A stretch of 64,000 nt of DNA from Flavobacterium sp. I-STPP5a (GTDB lineage: Bacteria > Bacteroidota > Bacteroidia > Flavobacteriales > Flavobacteriaceae). Of this stretch, positions 34,382 to 43,457 are shown one piece after another (within the stretch, counting starts at the first letter, position 1; the number at the start of each line of letters is the position of its first letter). A program made the position numbers and the translations under genes. Under the pieces are notes generated by a model. That model worked only from the letters and a program-made list of their open reading frames with translations. It was not told the origin of the DNA and did no database searches. The stretch spans positions 124,001 through 188,000 of the forward strand of contig NZ_VHLM01000047.1 in the NCBI RefSeq assembly GCF_009764685.1, in the 5' to 3' direction.

Positions 34382-35197
34382 TTATCTATAACTTTCTAAA
34401 GTCATTAATAGTTTATCATCTTGGTACAAGAACAATTGTCCTCCAATTATTTTATATGTATTTGCAATTGCTAGTAAAGCTGTAAATTTATTTTCTTGAT
34501 CCATAACGTCACAAAACATTTTAGTACTTATCATTTTTTTGAACTCGATTTTATTTCCTAAAACTTTCAAAGATCCATTAATAATATTACATCCACCATT
34601 TCCTGAAAAAGCACTCAAGTCCTTATTTAGAGTTATATAAGTATTTTTGGTAACCAACTTAGAATCACCATTAAAAGATTCTAATATCCATTGAGATGAA
34701 AGTGGTAATCCGCTAAGAGCTTGTTCACCTTCAACAGTTTTTTGAGTGATTTGAATTTCAACTTTACCAGTATGCTTCTTATCGACAGCTATTAGAAGTA
34801 AAGGTTTCATTGTACTTGATGTTTTTCTTCCTTGACTAATATAAGCATTAAAAACTATTCTCTTATTTGTTTTTTTTAAACTTACGGGAGTAATTGAAGT
34901 GATATAACTTGTTTCTTTTATGGTTACTGCAATTACATATTGTTTAGCAAAATTAATTATCGTTGGTTTGCCATTTTTACCCATAAAAACAGCCGCTCCA
35001 AATATAGCATCGAATTCTTTTTGAGTTGTTATCTTTGGGTTTTCAAAATGATCTTTTTTGAAAGTATTCTTCACAAAATAATTAGAAACTATTTGATAAG
35101 CAATCTCTTCAGTTGAAGAACTTTGTTTTTTTTGGGCACTTACTGACATTGTTATTATGCTTACAAGCAACAGAAGTTTTGTGCATATCTTTCTCAT
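34382..35197 (-). CDS. META-domain (HslJ-like) exported protein
   Basis: A 271-residue exported protein. A signal peptide (about 1-21, ending VSAQ) precedes an N-terminal region with an FDAIFGAAVFMGKNG segment, then the C-terminal META domain (about 165-271) with WILESFNG, FSGNGGCNIINGS and MFCDVMDQENKF. META domains occur in HslJ and in secreted proteins of unknown function. It sits 63 bp after hemE and 8 bp before the GNAT gene; its place in a haem operon is unexplained. Confidence 0.8.
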   Translation of the reverse strand: MRKICTKLLLLVSIITMSVSAQKKQSSSTEEIAYQIVSNYFVKNTFKKDHFENPKITTQKEFDAIFGAAVFMGKNGKPTIINFAKQYVIAVTIKETSYITSITPVSLKKTNKRIVFNAYISQGRKTSSTMKPLLLIAVDKKHTGKVEIQITQKTVEGEQALSGLPLSSQWILESFNGDSKLVTKNTYITLNKDLSAFSGNGGCNIINGSLKVLGNKIEFKKMISTKMFCDVMDQENKFTALLAIANTYKIIGGQLFLYQDDKLLMTLESYR

Positions 35198-35260
35198 TTT
35201 TTTGAATTTTTTTTAAAAACCTTCTAAAATCATAAAAAGTATTCTAGATTTATAGCATCT

Positions 35261-36286
35261 TTATTGATTGTACTCCTTCACCGCATCAATAAATGCTTTG
35301 GCGTGATCTACGGGAATATTAGGTAAAATACCGTGGCCAAGATTCACAATATATTTGTCTTTTCCGAATTCGTCAATCATTTCATGAACCATTTTCTTAA
35401 TCACTGGAATTGGAGAAAATAATCGAGAGGGATCAAAATTACCTTGTAATGTGATGTTTCCACCTGACAAATAACGTGCGTTTCTAGGTGAGCAAGTCCA
35501 ATCTACACCCAATGCAGACGCTTTACTTTTTCCCATTTCATTTAAAGCAAACCAACATCCTTTACCAAAAACAATAACTGGAGTTACCTCAGCTAAGGCA
35601 TCAATGATTTGGTTGATGTATTTCCATGAGAATTCTTGGTAATCAACTGGCGACAACATGCCACCCCAAGAATCAAAAATCTGAACTGCATTTACACCTG
35701 ATTTTACTTTTTCTAATAAGTATAAAATAGTTGTATCGGTGATTTTTTGTAATAAAGTGTGCGCCGCTACTGGATCTGAGAAACAGAATCCTTTGGCAGT
35801 ATCAAAACTTTTAGAGCCTTTGCCTTCAACAGCATAACAAAAAATAGTCCATGGCGAACCCGCAAAACCTATTAAAGGCACCTCATCGTTCAACATTTCT
35901 TTTGTCAACTTAACCGCATCAAAAACGTATCCTAAAGTTTCATTTACATCCGGAACGAAAACTTGGTTCACTTGTTCCATGGTACGAATAGGATTCGGGA
36001 TAATTGGTCCTAAATTGTCTTTTAATTCCACGTGAATTCCCATAGCGCGTGGCACCACAAGAATATCAGAGAACAAAATCGCAGCATCTGGAGCAATTCT
36101 ACGAATAGGTTGAACCGTAATTTCGGCAGCTAATTCTGGTGTTTCGCAACGAGTGAAAAAATCATATTTGTCTCGCAAAGCTCTAAATTCTGGCAAATAC
36201 CTTCCTGCTTGACGCATCATCCATACCGGTGGGCGTTCAACAGTTTCTCCTTTTAGTGCTCTTAAAAACAAGTCATTTTTTAACAT
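35261..36286 (-). CDS. hemE: Uroporphyrinogen decarboxylase
   Basis: A 341-residue cytosolic enzyme that converts uroporphyrinogen III to coproporphyrinogen III. Near the N-terminus the sequence [15 protein letters not shown] carries the family arginine, and [12 protein letters not shown] supplies the catalytic Asp. DSWGGMLSP and NLGHGILPN complete the signature. Full length. It follows hemD by 54 bp in the operon. Confidence 0.97.
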   Translation of the reverse strand: MLKNDLFLRALKGETVERPPVWMMRQAGRYLPEFRALRDKYDFFTRCETPELAAEITVQPIRRIAPDAAILFSDILVVPRAMGIHVELKDNLGPIIPNPIRTMEQVNQVFVPDVNETLGYVFDAVKLTKEMLNDEVPLIGFAGSPWTIFCYAVEGKGSKSFDTAKGFCFSDPVAAHTLLQKITDTTILYLLEKVKSGVNAVQIFDSWGGMLSPVDYQEFSWKYINQIIDALAEVTPVIVFGKGCWFALNEMGKSKASALGVDWTCSPRNARYLSGGNITLQGNFDPSRLFSPIPVIKKMVHEMIDEFGKDKYIVNLGHGILPNIPVDHAKAFIDAVKEYNQ

Positions 36287-36340
36287 AATTCTATTTTTTA
36301 ATTCCTCTTTGAGGGTTTGTTTTGATCTATTTGATGGGCG

Positions 36341-37021
36341 TTATTCGCCTTCTGTTGTATAATATTCTATGAGTCCGATAATTAAATCTTCAATAGTGGG
36401 CTCTTCGGCCACCACAATACTCTTTGTTTTTCCTTTCAAAGCTGCGGCGGTAGTCTCGCCAATGCAAAAGCAAACTTCTTTTTTTAGCTTATTTTCTTTC
36501 AAGTAACTCTCTACTCCCGATGGACTGAAAAAGAGGATCCCTGCAAAATTTTCTAAACTTGAAATTTTAAATGGTGCCAACTTAGTTTGATACACTTCAA
36601 TTTCATTAAACACGATTCCAGCATCTTTTAGTGCTAGTGGTAAGGTTTCCTTACGCAAATTACCACTAAAAAAAGTGTAGCTGTTTTGACTGTAAATTAA
36701 GGTGATAATTTCGGCTAGCTCTGACGCATAATCCATGTAAACATCTACCGTGAAGCCATTTTGCTCCAGTATTTCTTTGGTTTTGATGCCTACACAAAAA
36801 GCAGTTTTAGTACGTAAACCTTCCCAACCGTCTTGTTCTATAAGACTTAAAACAGCGTTTTGACTGCTAAAAATGAGGTTTTCTTGAATATTTTGAAGGG
36901 AAAATGGAGTGTTTGTTACTTCGATAAAATCTTGTTCCAAGAGATCAAAGTTGGCATCGAGTACCGCTTTTCTTTGAATTCCAGAAAGTGTTTTGGTAGA
37001 TAAAATACTTATTTGCTCCAT
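36341..37021 (-). CDS. hemD: Uroporphyrinogen-III synthase
   Basis: A 226-residue enzyme that closes hydroxymethylbilane into uroporphyrinogen III. The family is poorly conserved, but a GLRTKTAFCVG segment, FFSPSGVESYL and the C-terminal CIGETTAAAL are diagnostic. Its start overlaps the hemC stop by one base, as is usual for hemCD. Confidence 0.93.
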   Translation of the reverse strand: MEQISILSTKTLSGIQRKAVLDANFDLLEQDFIEVTNTPFSLQNIQENLIFSSQNAVLSLIEQDGWEGLRTKTAFCVGIKTKEILEQNGFTVDVYMDYASELAEIITLIYSQNSYTFFSGNLRKETLPLALKDAGIVFNEIEVYQTKLAPFKISSLENFAGILFFSPSGVESYLKENKLKKEVCFCIGETTAAALKGKTKSIVVAEEPTIEDLIIGLIEYYTTEGE

Positions 37022-37938
37022 TATTTTTTTAATTTCTCTTTTATAGATTTCATCAACGCTACACCACCATTTTCAAGAATTTCTTGCGCGCAAAAGTACC
37101 CCAACTTTTTCCATTCTTGCATCGGAACGGTTTTTTCTACTTCGATTTTTTCTTTTCCATCAATAGAAAACAAAACACCTTTAAAAACAATATCGTCTTC
37201 TACAAAAACGGCTAAAGCACCAATGGGCGCTGTACAACCACCTTCTAAAGTTTTAAGAAATTGTCTTTCAATGTGGGTACAAATTTCAGTATCAATATCA
37301 TTAAGTTCATGCAATGCCTGTCTAGAATACTCATCATTTGCCATAGCTACAACCAGCATAGCTCCTTGGGCTGGTGCGGGAATCATCCAATCAAGATCAA
37401 TATAGTCTTCTGGTTTAAGATTAATTCTTTCTAGCCCTGCTGCTGCAAATACGGCTCCACTCCAGTCACTTTCTTGTAGTTTTTTCATGCGTGAATTTAC
37501 ATTTCCGCGCAAATCAACTACAGTATGATTAGGGTATTTATTAAGCCATTGTGCTTGACGGCGCAAACTGCCTGTGGCGATTGTTCCTGTTTGATTTAAA
37601 AAATCTAGGTTTCCTTTGTGAACTAAAAGATCCAAAGTGTTGGCTCTTTCAAGAACTGCAGCTTGAACAATTCCGTGTGGTAATGCAGTTGGAACATCTT
37701 TCATAGAATGTACCGCAATATCCACATCTCCATTAATCATAGCAACATCCAGTGTTTTGGTAAAAATTCCGGTGATTCCTAATTCATAAAGAGGCTTATC
37801 AAGAATGATATCACCTTGAGATTTTACGGCAACAATTTCTGTTTTGTATCCTAAATCGTTTAACTTATTTTGAACAGTGTGGGCTTGCCAAAGTGCGAGT
37901 TCACTATCACGGGTTCCTATGCGTATCGTTTTGTTCAC
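37021..37938 (-). CDS. hemC: Porphobilinogen deaminase (hydroxymethylbilane synthase)
   Basis: A 305-residue enzyme that links four porphobilinogens. GTRDSELALWQA is at the N-terminus, the catalytic Asp region is HSMKDVPT (about 78-84), and the dipyrromethane cofactor Cys is at about residue 235 (GGCTAPIGAL). Full length, 67 bp downstream of hemA. Confidence 0.97.
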   Translation of the reverse strand: MNKTIRIGTRDSELALWQAHTVQNKLNDLGYKTEIVAVKSQGDIILDKPLYELGITGIFTKTLDVAMINGDVDIAVHSMKDVPTALPHGIVQAAVLERANTLDLLVHKGNLDFLNQTGTIATGSLRRQAQWLNKYPNHTVVDLRGNVNSRMKKLQESDWSGAVFAAAGLERINLKPEDYIDLDWMIPAPAQGAMLVVAMANDEYSRQALHELNDIDTEICTHIERQFLKTLEGGCTAPIGALAVFVEDDIVFKGVLFSIDGKEKIEVEKTVPMQEWKKLGYFCAQEILENGGVALMKSIKEKLKK

Positions 37939-38005
37939 TATTTTATTTTTTTCAAACCCACGAGAAATGAAGTTCTCTCCTGATTTGATTTTACTGGCGC
38001 CAACT

Positions 38006-39262
38006 TTATTTAGCCGTTGCTCCTATTTTAAAAACTTTCTCAATCCATTCAATACTTTCATCCACCATGGTGTTATCATCTTTTAAATGATTGGCAAAAT
38101 GAGTTGTAATTTTTTGGATAATGCGGTTGCTTATTATTTCCGCTTGTTCTTCATTGAAATTTGATATTTTCTTGCTTTGAAAATCAAGTTCAGATGCTTT
38201 AATCGCGTTCAATTTTGCTTTCAAAGCATTAATTGTTGGCGCAAACTTTCTGCCTTTGGTCCAAGTGATGAACTCTTCCTTAATTTCTTCGATAATCGCT
38301 TCGGCAGCTGGAATGTGTTTTTTTCTATTTTCCAAGGTTTCATCTGTCAACTGCGACAAATAATCCATATGAATTAAGGTTACTCCATCAAGTTCTTCCA
38401 CGTTTTCATGCGCATTTTTTGGAATTGACAAATCTAAAATCAACAGTGGTTTTTTTAAATTCAAAATCGCTTTGTCAATTGTTGGATTTTGTGCACCAGT
38501 AGCTACTACAACAACATCCGCTTTTTGTAATTCAAGATGCAATTCTGAGTAATCCTTAACAATAAGATTTAATTTCCCAGCCAGTTTTTCAGCCTTTTCT
38601 TTAGTTCTATTGATTAAGGTTATGTGTTCGTTTTTAGTATGCTTTACTAGGTTTTCACAGGTATTTCTACCAATTTTTCCCGTACCAAAAAGTAAAATGT
38701 TTTTGTTACCAATGTCTTCAACATTTTTGATAATGTATTGCACTGCCGCAAAAGAAACTGATGTAGCTCCGGAACTTATCTCGGTATCGGTTTTTATTTT
38801 TTTACTAGCTTGGATGACAGAATTGACCAATCGTTCCAAAAAAGCATTGGCTAAGCCCAATCCTTTTGACTGTGAAAAACTGGATTTGATTTGAGCAATA
38901 ATTTCAAAATCTCCTAGAATCTGACTATCAAGACCTGTTCCCACTCGAAATAAATGGCTAATGGCTTCATGATTTTTATAAACAAATCCTACCTTTTGAA
39001 AGGATTCAACTGAACCTTGACTGTTCTCACAAATCAATTTGATTAATTGAAATGGATGCTCTGCAAAACCGTAAATCTCAGTACGATTGCAGGTTGAAGT
39101 AACTATTAAACTCTCTATTCCTTCATTCTTAGCTTGCTCTAACAAACGAGTTTTTGCAACACCATCTAAACTAAACTTCCCTCTGATCTCTGCATCGGCT
39201 TTCTTGTAGCTTAACCCAACCGCGTAAAAATACTGATGCTTTGATGTGTTATTGTTTTCCAT
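38006..39262 (-). CDS. hemA: Glutamyl-tRNA reductase
   Basis: A 418-residue NADPH enzyme that turns glutamyl-tRNA into glutamate semialdehyde, the first step of C5-pathway haem synthesis. The catalytic Cys is at residue 58 (VTSTCNRTEIYG), followed by GLDSQILGDFEI. The nucleotide-binding part shows LLFGTGKIGRNT. hemL is not in the window. A -7 element (TAATTTTG on minus, 39288-39295) lies 26 bp upstream, so this is the likely head of the operon that runs to cytochrome c. Confidence 0.96.
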   Translation of the reverse strand: MENNNTSKHQYFYAVGLSYKKADAEIRGKFSLDGVAKTRLLEQAKNEGIESLIVTSTCNRTEIYGFAEHPFQLIKLICENSQGSVESFQKVGFVYKNHEAISHLFRVGTGLDSQILGDFEIIAQIKSSFSQSKGLGLANAFLERLVNSVIQASKKIKTDTEISSGATSVSFAAVQYIIKNVEDIGNKNILLFGTGKIGRNTCENLVKHTKNEHITLINRTKEKAEKLAGKLNLIVKDYSELHLELQKADVVVVATGAQNPTIDKAILNLKKPLLILDLSIPKNAHENVEELDGVTLIHMDYLSQLTDETLENRKKHIPAAEAIIEEIKEEFITWTKGRKFAPTINALKAKLNAIKASELDFQSKKISNFNEEQAEIISNRIIQKITTHFANHLKDDNTMVDESIEWIEKVFKIGATAK

Positions 39263-39287
39263 ATTTGCACTTTTCCAAAAAGTGAAA

Positions 39288-39295
39288 CAAAATTA
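39288..39295 (-). promoter_or_regulatory. Candidate hemA -7 element
   Basis: TAATTTTG on minus, 26 bp before the start codon. No good TTG is seen at -33, so the promoter may be activator-dependent. The divergent AraC-type gene's own -7 (TATTTTTG, 39389-39396) shares this 227-bp intergenic region. Confidence 0.45.
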
Positions 39296-39489
39296 GTACT
39301 ACAGTAGTTATAAAAATAACGCTAGAAGTTCTTTTTGTATCGCTTAATGATTTTTTGATTCTAAATGTATTTATTAACCAAAAAAACTTATTTTTGTAAT
39401 GAAATCAAGTGCTTTGAATCTCTTTATTTAGAGTTGTTCTAAATAAATACGTTTCCTGAATATGATTTTTATATTAAAAAAATACCGCT

Positions 39490-40365
39490 ATGAGTTCACA
39501 AGAAATTATAAAAATTGAAGACGATTTTACGCTAATTCGGTTTCAAAATGATGGTATTAACCCTTTCCATGCACAACGCGAGGTAAGCAGTGGCTTGATT
39601 CAGTTTCATTTTGGTCTAAAAGGAAGTGCTAAATTTATTTTTAATCAAGGAAATTATGCTCTAGAACTCAAAGAGGAAAAATCATTATTACTTTATAATC
39701 CACAAAAAGAATTACCTCTAAATTTAGAACTAGCTCCAAATTCTTGGGTGATATCTGTCATTATTTCAATCAAAAAATTCCATGCGCTATTCTCTACCGA
39801 GGCAGATTATATTACTTTTTTGAGCGCCGATAATAAAGATAAAAAATATTATAACGAAGGAAACATTAGCCCATCAATGGCAATAGTGCTATCGCAGTTG
39901 TTTCATTACAGCTTGCATCCATCTATAAAAAACCTATATTACAAAGGCAAAGGATATGAGTTATTGAGCCTTTATTTCAATAGAACCGAAGATCCAAATG
40001 CAGAGCAATGTCCTTTTTTAATAGATGAAGACAATGTGATCAAAATAAAAAAAGCCAAAGAAATCATTATTGCTAACATGGCTGAACCACCAGGTTTACA
40101 AGAACTAGCAGATGAAATAGGTTTGAATTTAAAAAAACTAAAAATGGGTTTCAAACAAATTTATGGTGATACTGTTTACGGATTTTTATTTGACTATAAA
40201 ATGGATTTTGCTCGAAAACTACTAGATAGTGGCTCCTACAACGTAAACGAAGTGGGATTAAAAATAGGGTACAGCACCGGAAGCCATTTTATAACGGCAT
40301 TCAAAAAGAAATTTGCTACCACACCCAAAAAGTATTTGATGTCCATAAACCCTAATATGCAGTAA
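39490..40365 (+). CDS. AraC-family transcriptional regulator
   Basis: A 291-residue regulator. The N-terminal part (about 1-150) has a cupin-like ligand fold (VSSGLIQFHFGLKGSAKF, LLLYNPQKELPL). The C-terminal HTH pair (about 190-288) shows LQELADEIGLNLKKLKMGFK and VNEVGLKIGYSTGSHFITAFKKKFATTPKKYL. It diverges from hemA and precedes hemH by 98 bp. A role in haem or iron control is inferred from position only. Confidence 0.88.
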   Translation: MSSQEIIKIEDDFTLIRFQNDGINPFHAQREVSSGLIQFHFGLKGSAKFIFNQGNYALELKEEKSLLLYNPQKELPLNLELAPNSWVISVIISIKKFHALFSTEADYITFLSADNKDKKYYNEGNISPSMAIVLSQLFHYSLHPSIKNLYYKGKGYELLSLYFNRTEDPNAEQCPFLIDEDNVIKIKKAKEIIIANMAEPPGLQELADEIGLNLKKLKMGFKQIYGDTVYGFLFDYKMDFARKLLDSGSYNVNEVGLKIGYSTGSHFITAFKKKFATTPKKYLMSINPNMQ

Positions 40366-40436
40366 ACAATTGTTTTCGTATATTAAACAATAAATAAAAA
40401 ATAGTTAATCACAAAGTATAAAAAAGCAGGTTTAGT

Positions 40437-40444
40437 TACTTTTG
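40437..40444 (+). promoter_or_regulatory. Candidate hemH -7 element
   Basis: TACTTTTG, 19 bp before the hemH start. The -33 position has no clear TTG. Confidence 0.5.
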
Positions 40445-40463
40445 CTTCATAAAAAAAGACAAG

Positions 40464-41513
40464 ATGAAAGGTGTATTATTAGTAAATTTAGGTTCTCCCG
40501 AAAGTCCAACTCCAAAAGATGTAAAACCGTATTTAGATGAGTTTTTAATGGACAAATATGTAATTGACGTTCCGTTTTTATTACGTGCATTACTAGTACG
40601 CGGAATCATTTTACAAACAAGACCTAAGAAATCAGCGGCGGCGTATGCTAGAATTTGGTGGGACGAAGGTTCTCCACTTGTAGTCATATCAAGAAGAATG
40701 CACGAAAAAGTACAAAAACTCGTGGATGTTCCTGTTGCTCTGGCTATGCGTTACGGCAATCCATCGCTTTTATCCGGATTACAAGAATTACACGATAAAG
40801 GGGTGACCGAAGTATTGCTTTTTCCGTTGTATCCGCAACACGCAATGGCTTCAACTACTACTATACTAGAACTGGCAGAGGAACACCGCAAAAAGTATTT
40901 CCCTGAAATGAAATTCACAATTGTTCCAGCTTTTTACAACAAACCGGATTATTTGAAAAACTTAGCTGATTCTATAAAAGGACATTTAGAAGGTTTTGAT
41001 TACGATCATTTGTTGTTTTCATACCACGGAATTCCAGAACGCCACATTCGCAAAACAGACATCACCAAATCACATTGTAAAATAGATGGCTCTTGTTGCA
41101 ATACACCATCACCAGCTCACGAATTTTGTTACCGACACCAATGCTACGAAACCACAAAACAAGTGGTTAAATTGCTAGGAATCCCAGAGGGAAAATACAG
41201 CCAGACCTTTCAATCACGTTTAGCGGGCGACAAATGGTTGACTCCCTACACAGACGTCGAAGTTAACAAAATGCCAAAAAACGGCATTAAAAATCTAGCT
41301 GTAGTGACACCTGCTTTTGTATCAGACTGTTTAGAGACTTTAGAGGAAATTGCTATGGAAGCCAATGAAGAATTTTTACACCACGGTGGAGAAAAATTCA
41401 TGGCCATTCCTTGTTTAAATGACGATGAAGATTGGTGTAAAACAGTAGGAAACTGGATTACTACATGGACAGGCGTATCTACAACAGCAACGCTAGAAAA
41501 AACTACTGCATAA
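40464..41513 (+). CDS. hemH: Ferrochelatase
   Basis: A 349-residue enzyme that inserts Fe(II) into protoporphyrin IX. Visible motifs: GVLLVNLGSPESP at the N-terminus, LLFPLYPQHAMAST, the catalytic His in LFSYHGIPERH, and the YSQTFQSR, VVTPAFVSDCLETLEEI segments. The last ~25 residues are a Thr/Ser-rich tail. MATE and HemJ-like genes follow directly. Confidence 0.97.
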   Translation: MKGVLLVNLGSPESPTPKDVKPYLDEFLMDKYVIDVPFLLRALLVRGIILQTRPKKSAAAYARIWWDEGSPLVVISRRMHEKVQKLVDVPVALAMRYGNPSLLSGLQELHDKGVTEVLLFPLYPQHAMASTTTILELAEEHRKKYFPEMKFTIVPAFYNKPDYLKNLADSIKGHLEGFDYDHLLFSYHGIPERHIRKTDITKSHCKIDGSCCNTPSPAHEFCYRHQCYETTKQVVKLLGIPEGKYSQTFQSRLAGDKWLTPYTDVEVNKMPKNGIKNLAVVTPAFVSDCLETLEEIAMEANEEFLHHGGEKFMAIPCLNDDEDWCKTVGNWITTWTGVSTTATLEKTTA

Positions 41514-42848
41514 ATGAATACCAGTACCGATGAGTTGGGAACGCAACCAATCAAAAAACTCTTGATTAAACAAGCGGTTCCTTCCTCTATTGGGATTCTC
41601 TTTATGTCTGTTAATATTTTGATAGACACCATATTTGTTGGGCAATGGATCGGCTCACTTGCAATTGCTGCAGTAACCGTTGTATTGCCCATCACTTTTT
41701 TAATTTCGTCATTAGGCATGGCTATTGGCGTAGGAGGCGGATCGGTTTTGTCACGTGCTTTGGGTGCAAACAACAAAGAAAAAGCATTGCAAACTTTTGG
41801 GAACCAAATAACGATGACTTTCATCCTAGCCTCAGTTTTTGTGGTATTCGGTTTGATATTTAGTGATGAAATGCTTTTACTTTTTGGGGCAAAAGGAGCC
41901 ATTTTTAAACCCGCACAAGAATTTTATTTTCCTATAATCATCAGTGTTCCCTTTCTAGCATTGTGCATGATGGGCAATAATGTCATTCGGGCTGAAGGAA
42001 AGGCAAAATTTGCCATGGTAGCCATGATCATCCCAGCATTTGTAAACATTGCTCTGGATATTCTTTTTATAAAATACTTGGACATGGGTATTTTTGGCGC
42101 AGCATTGGCCACAGCCATTTCCTATACTACTTGTTTTTTATTTGTAGTGTGGTACTTTGTTTTCAAGAGTCAATTGCGATTGCATCTCAAACATTTTTCA
42201 TTCAACGCATCCATTGTCAAGCAAATAACTTCCCTTAGCATTGTTACGTTTTCCAGGCAAGGTGTCGTTAGTCTTTTATCAATTTTGTTAAACCACACAT
42301 TGTACACCTATGGCGGAGAACACTCCGTTGCCATTTATGGAATCATAAGCAGAATGTTAATGTTTGCTTTGTTTCCCATACTTGGAATCACACAAGGATT
42401 TTTACCTATTGCGGGTTACAATTATGGAGCTTCTAATTTTGCTCGTGTTAAGGAGAGTGTTCAGTTATCTATTTTATACGCAGCCGTTTTGGCTTCAATA
42501 ATATTTGTGATTATCTTGGTATTTGCTCAACCAATTGTATCAGTTTTCACCACTGATCCCGAGGTTATAGCCCAAACACCCAATGCCTTGCGATGGGTTT
42601 TTGCAGCATCACCCATTATTGCCATTCAACTGATTGGCGCTGCTTATTTTCAAGCTATTGGCAATGCCAAAAAAGCTTTACTTTTAACGTTAAGCAAACA
42701 AGGATTTTTCCTCATCCCGCTAGTGCTCATTCTACCAAATTTTTTAGGTATTTTTGGCGTATGGATTGCTTTTCCTATTGCCGATGTTTTATCAACAGCA
42801 TTGACTGGCTATTTATTAAAAAAAGAAATACATACTAAACTACTATAA
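41514..42848 (+). CDS. MATE-family efflux transporter
   Basis: A 444-residue inner-membrane antiporter with twelve predicted helices. Family segments are visible: IKQAVPSSIGILFMSVNILID near the start, GVGGGSVLSRALGANNKEKA, and PIAGYNYGASNFARVKESV in the second half. It exports organic cations or drugs with Na+ or H+. Its start codon follows the hemH stop without a gap, so it is co-transcribed; whether it exports a porphyrin is untested. Confidence 0.92.
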   Translation: MNTSTDELGTQPIKKLLIKQAVPSSIGILFMSVNILIDTIFVGQWIGSLAIAAVTVVLPITFLISSLGMAIGVGGGSVLSRALGANNKEKALQTFGNQITMTFILASVFVVFGLIFSDEMLLLFGAKGAIFKPAQEFYFPIIISVPFLALCMMGNNVIRAEGKAKFAMVAMIIPAFVNIALDILFIKYLDMGIFGAALATAISYTTCFLFVVWYFVFKSQLRLHLKHFSFNASIVKQITSLSIVTFSRQGVVSLLSILLNHTLYTYGGEHSVAIYGIISRMLMFALFPILGITQGFLPIAGYNYGASNFARVKESVQLSILYAAVLASIIFVIILVFAQPIVSVFTTDPEVIAQTPNALRWVFAASPIIAIQLIGAAYFQAIGNAKKALLLTLSKQGFFLIPLVLILPNFLGIFGVWIAFPIADVLSTALTGYLLKKEIHTKLL

Positions 42849-42855
42849 CGGTACT

Positions 42856-43404
42856 ATGGAATACTATAATTACATAAAATCATTACACCTCATCTTTGTA
42901 ATCACTTGGTTTGTGGGGCTTTTTAATATTGTTCGCCTATTTGTTTACCAAATTGAAGCTGCAGACAAACCTTCACCAGAAAAAGAAATTTTACAAAACC
43001 AATTCAAAATAATGACGTACCGCATGTGGTACATTATTACTTGGCCATCGGCAGTATTAGCTAGTATATTTGCATTTTGGATGTTGTTTTTCACCGATTT
43101 AGGTCGGGCGTGGCTCCAAATGCCTTGGATGCATGTCAAACTAGGATTTGTGTTTTTATTGTATTTGTACCATGCTAAATGCCACCAAATCTTTAATCAA
43201 TTGCAAAGAAACGAAGTTAGATACACCTCTAATATTATGCGATTATGGAACGAAGGCGCCACAATTATACTTTTTGCCGTAGTATTTTTAGTGATTTTAA
43301 AAAATGCATTCAATTGGATTTACGGAGTAATTGGGATTATTTTATTCTCTGTCATTTTAATGCTGGGTTTCCAATTTTACAAAAAAATTAGAGAAAGAAA
43401 ATAG
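42856..43404 (+). CDS. hemJ: HemJ-like protoporphyrinogen oxidase (CopD/UPF0093 family)
   Basis: A 182-residue membrane protein with four helices. The conserved His is in KSLHLIFVITWFVGLFNIVRL, then a Tyr/Met-rich segment (MTYRMWYIITWP) and a second conserved His region in WMHVKLGFVFLLYLYHAKCH. HemJ oxidises protoporphyrinogen IX to protoporphyrin IX, the step before hemH. The link with hemH supports this over a copper-resistance role. Confidence 0.87.
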   Translation: MEYYNYIKSLHLIFVITWFVGLFNIVRLFVYQIEAADKPSPEKEILQNQFKIMTYRMWYIITWPSAVLASIFAFWMLFFTDLGRAWLQMPWMHVKLGFVFLLYLYHAKCHQIFNQLQRNEVRYTSNIMRLWNEGATIILFAVVFLVILKNAFNWIYGVIGIILFSVILMLGFQFYKKIRERK

Positions 43405-43457
43405 TTGAATTTTCAGTTCCCAACCGGTACTGAGACTGAGACTGTAAACTAAAAAAA

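Noticed and set aside
41246..41902. 218-codon open frame on minus over hemH and the MATE gene
   Set aside because: It is the mirror of two well-supported coding genes and has no family features.
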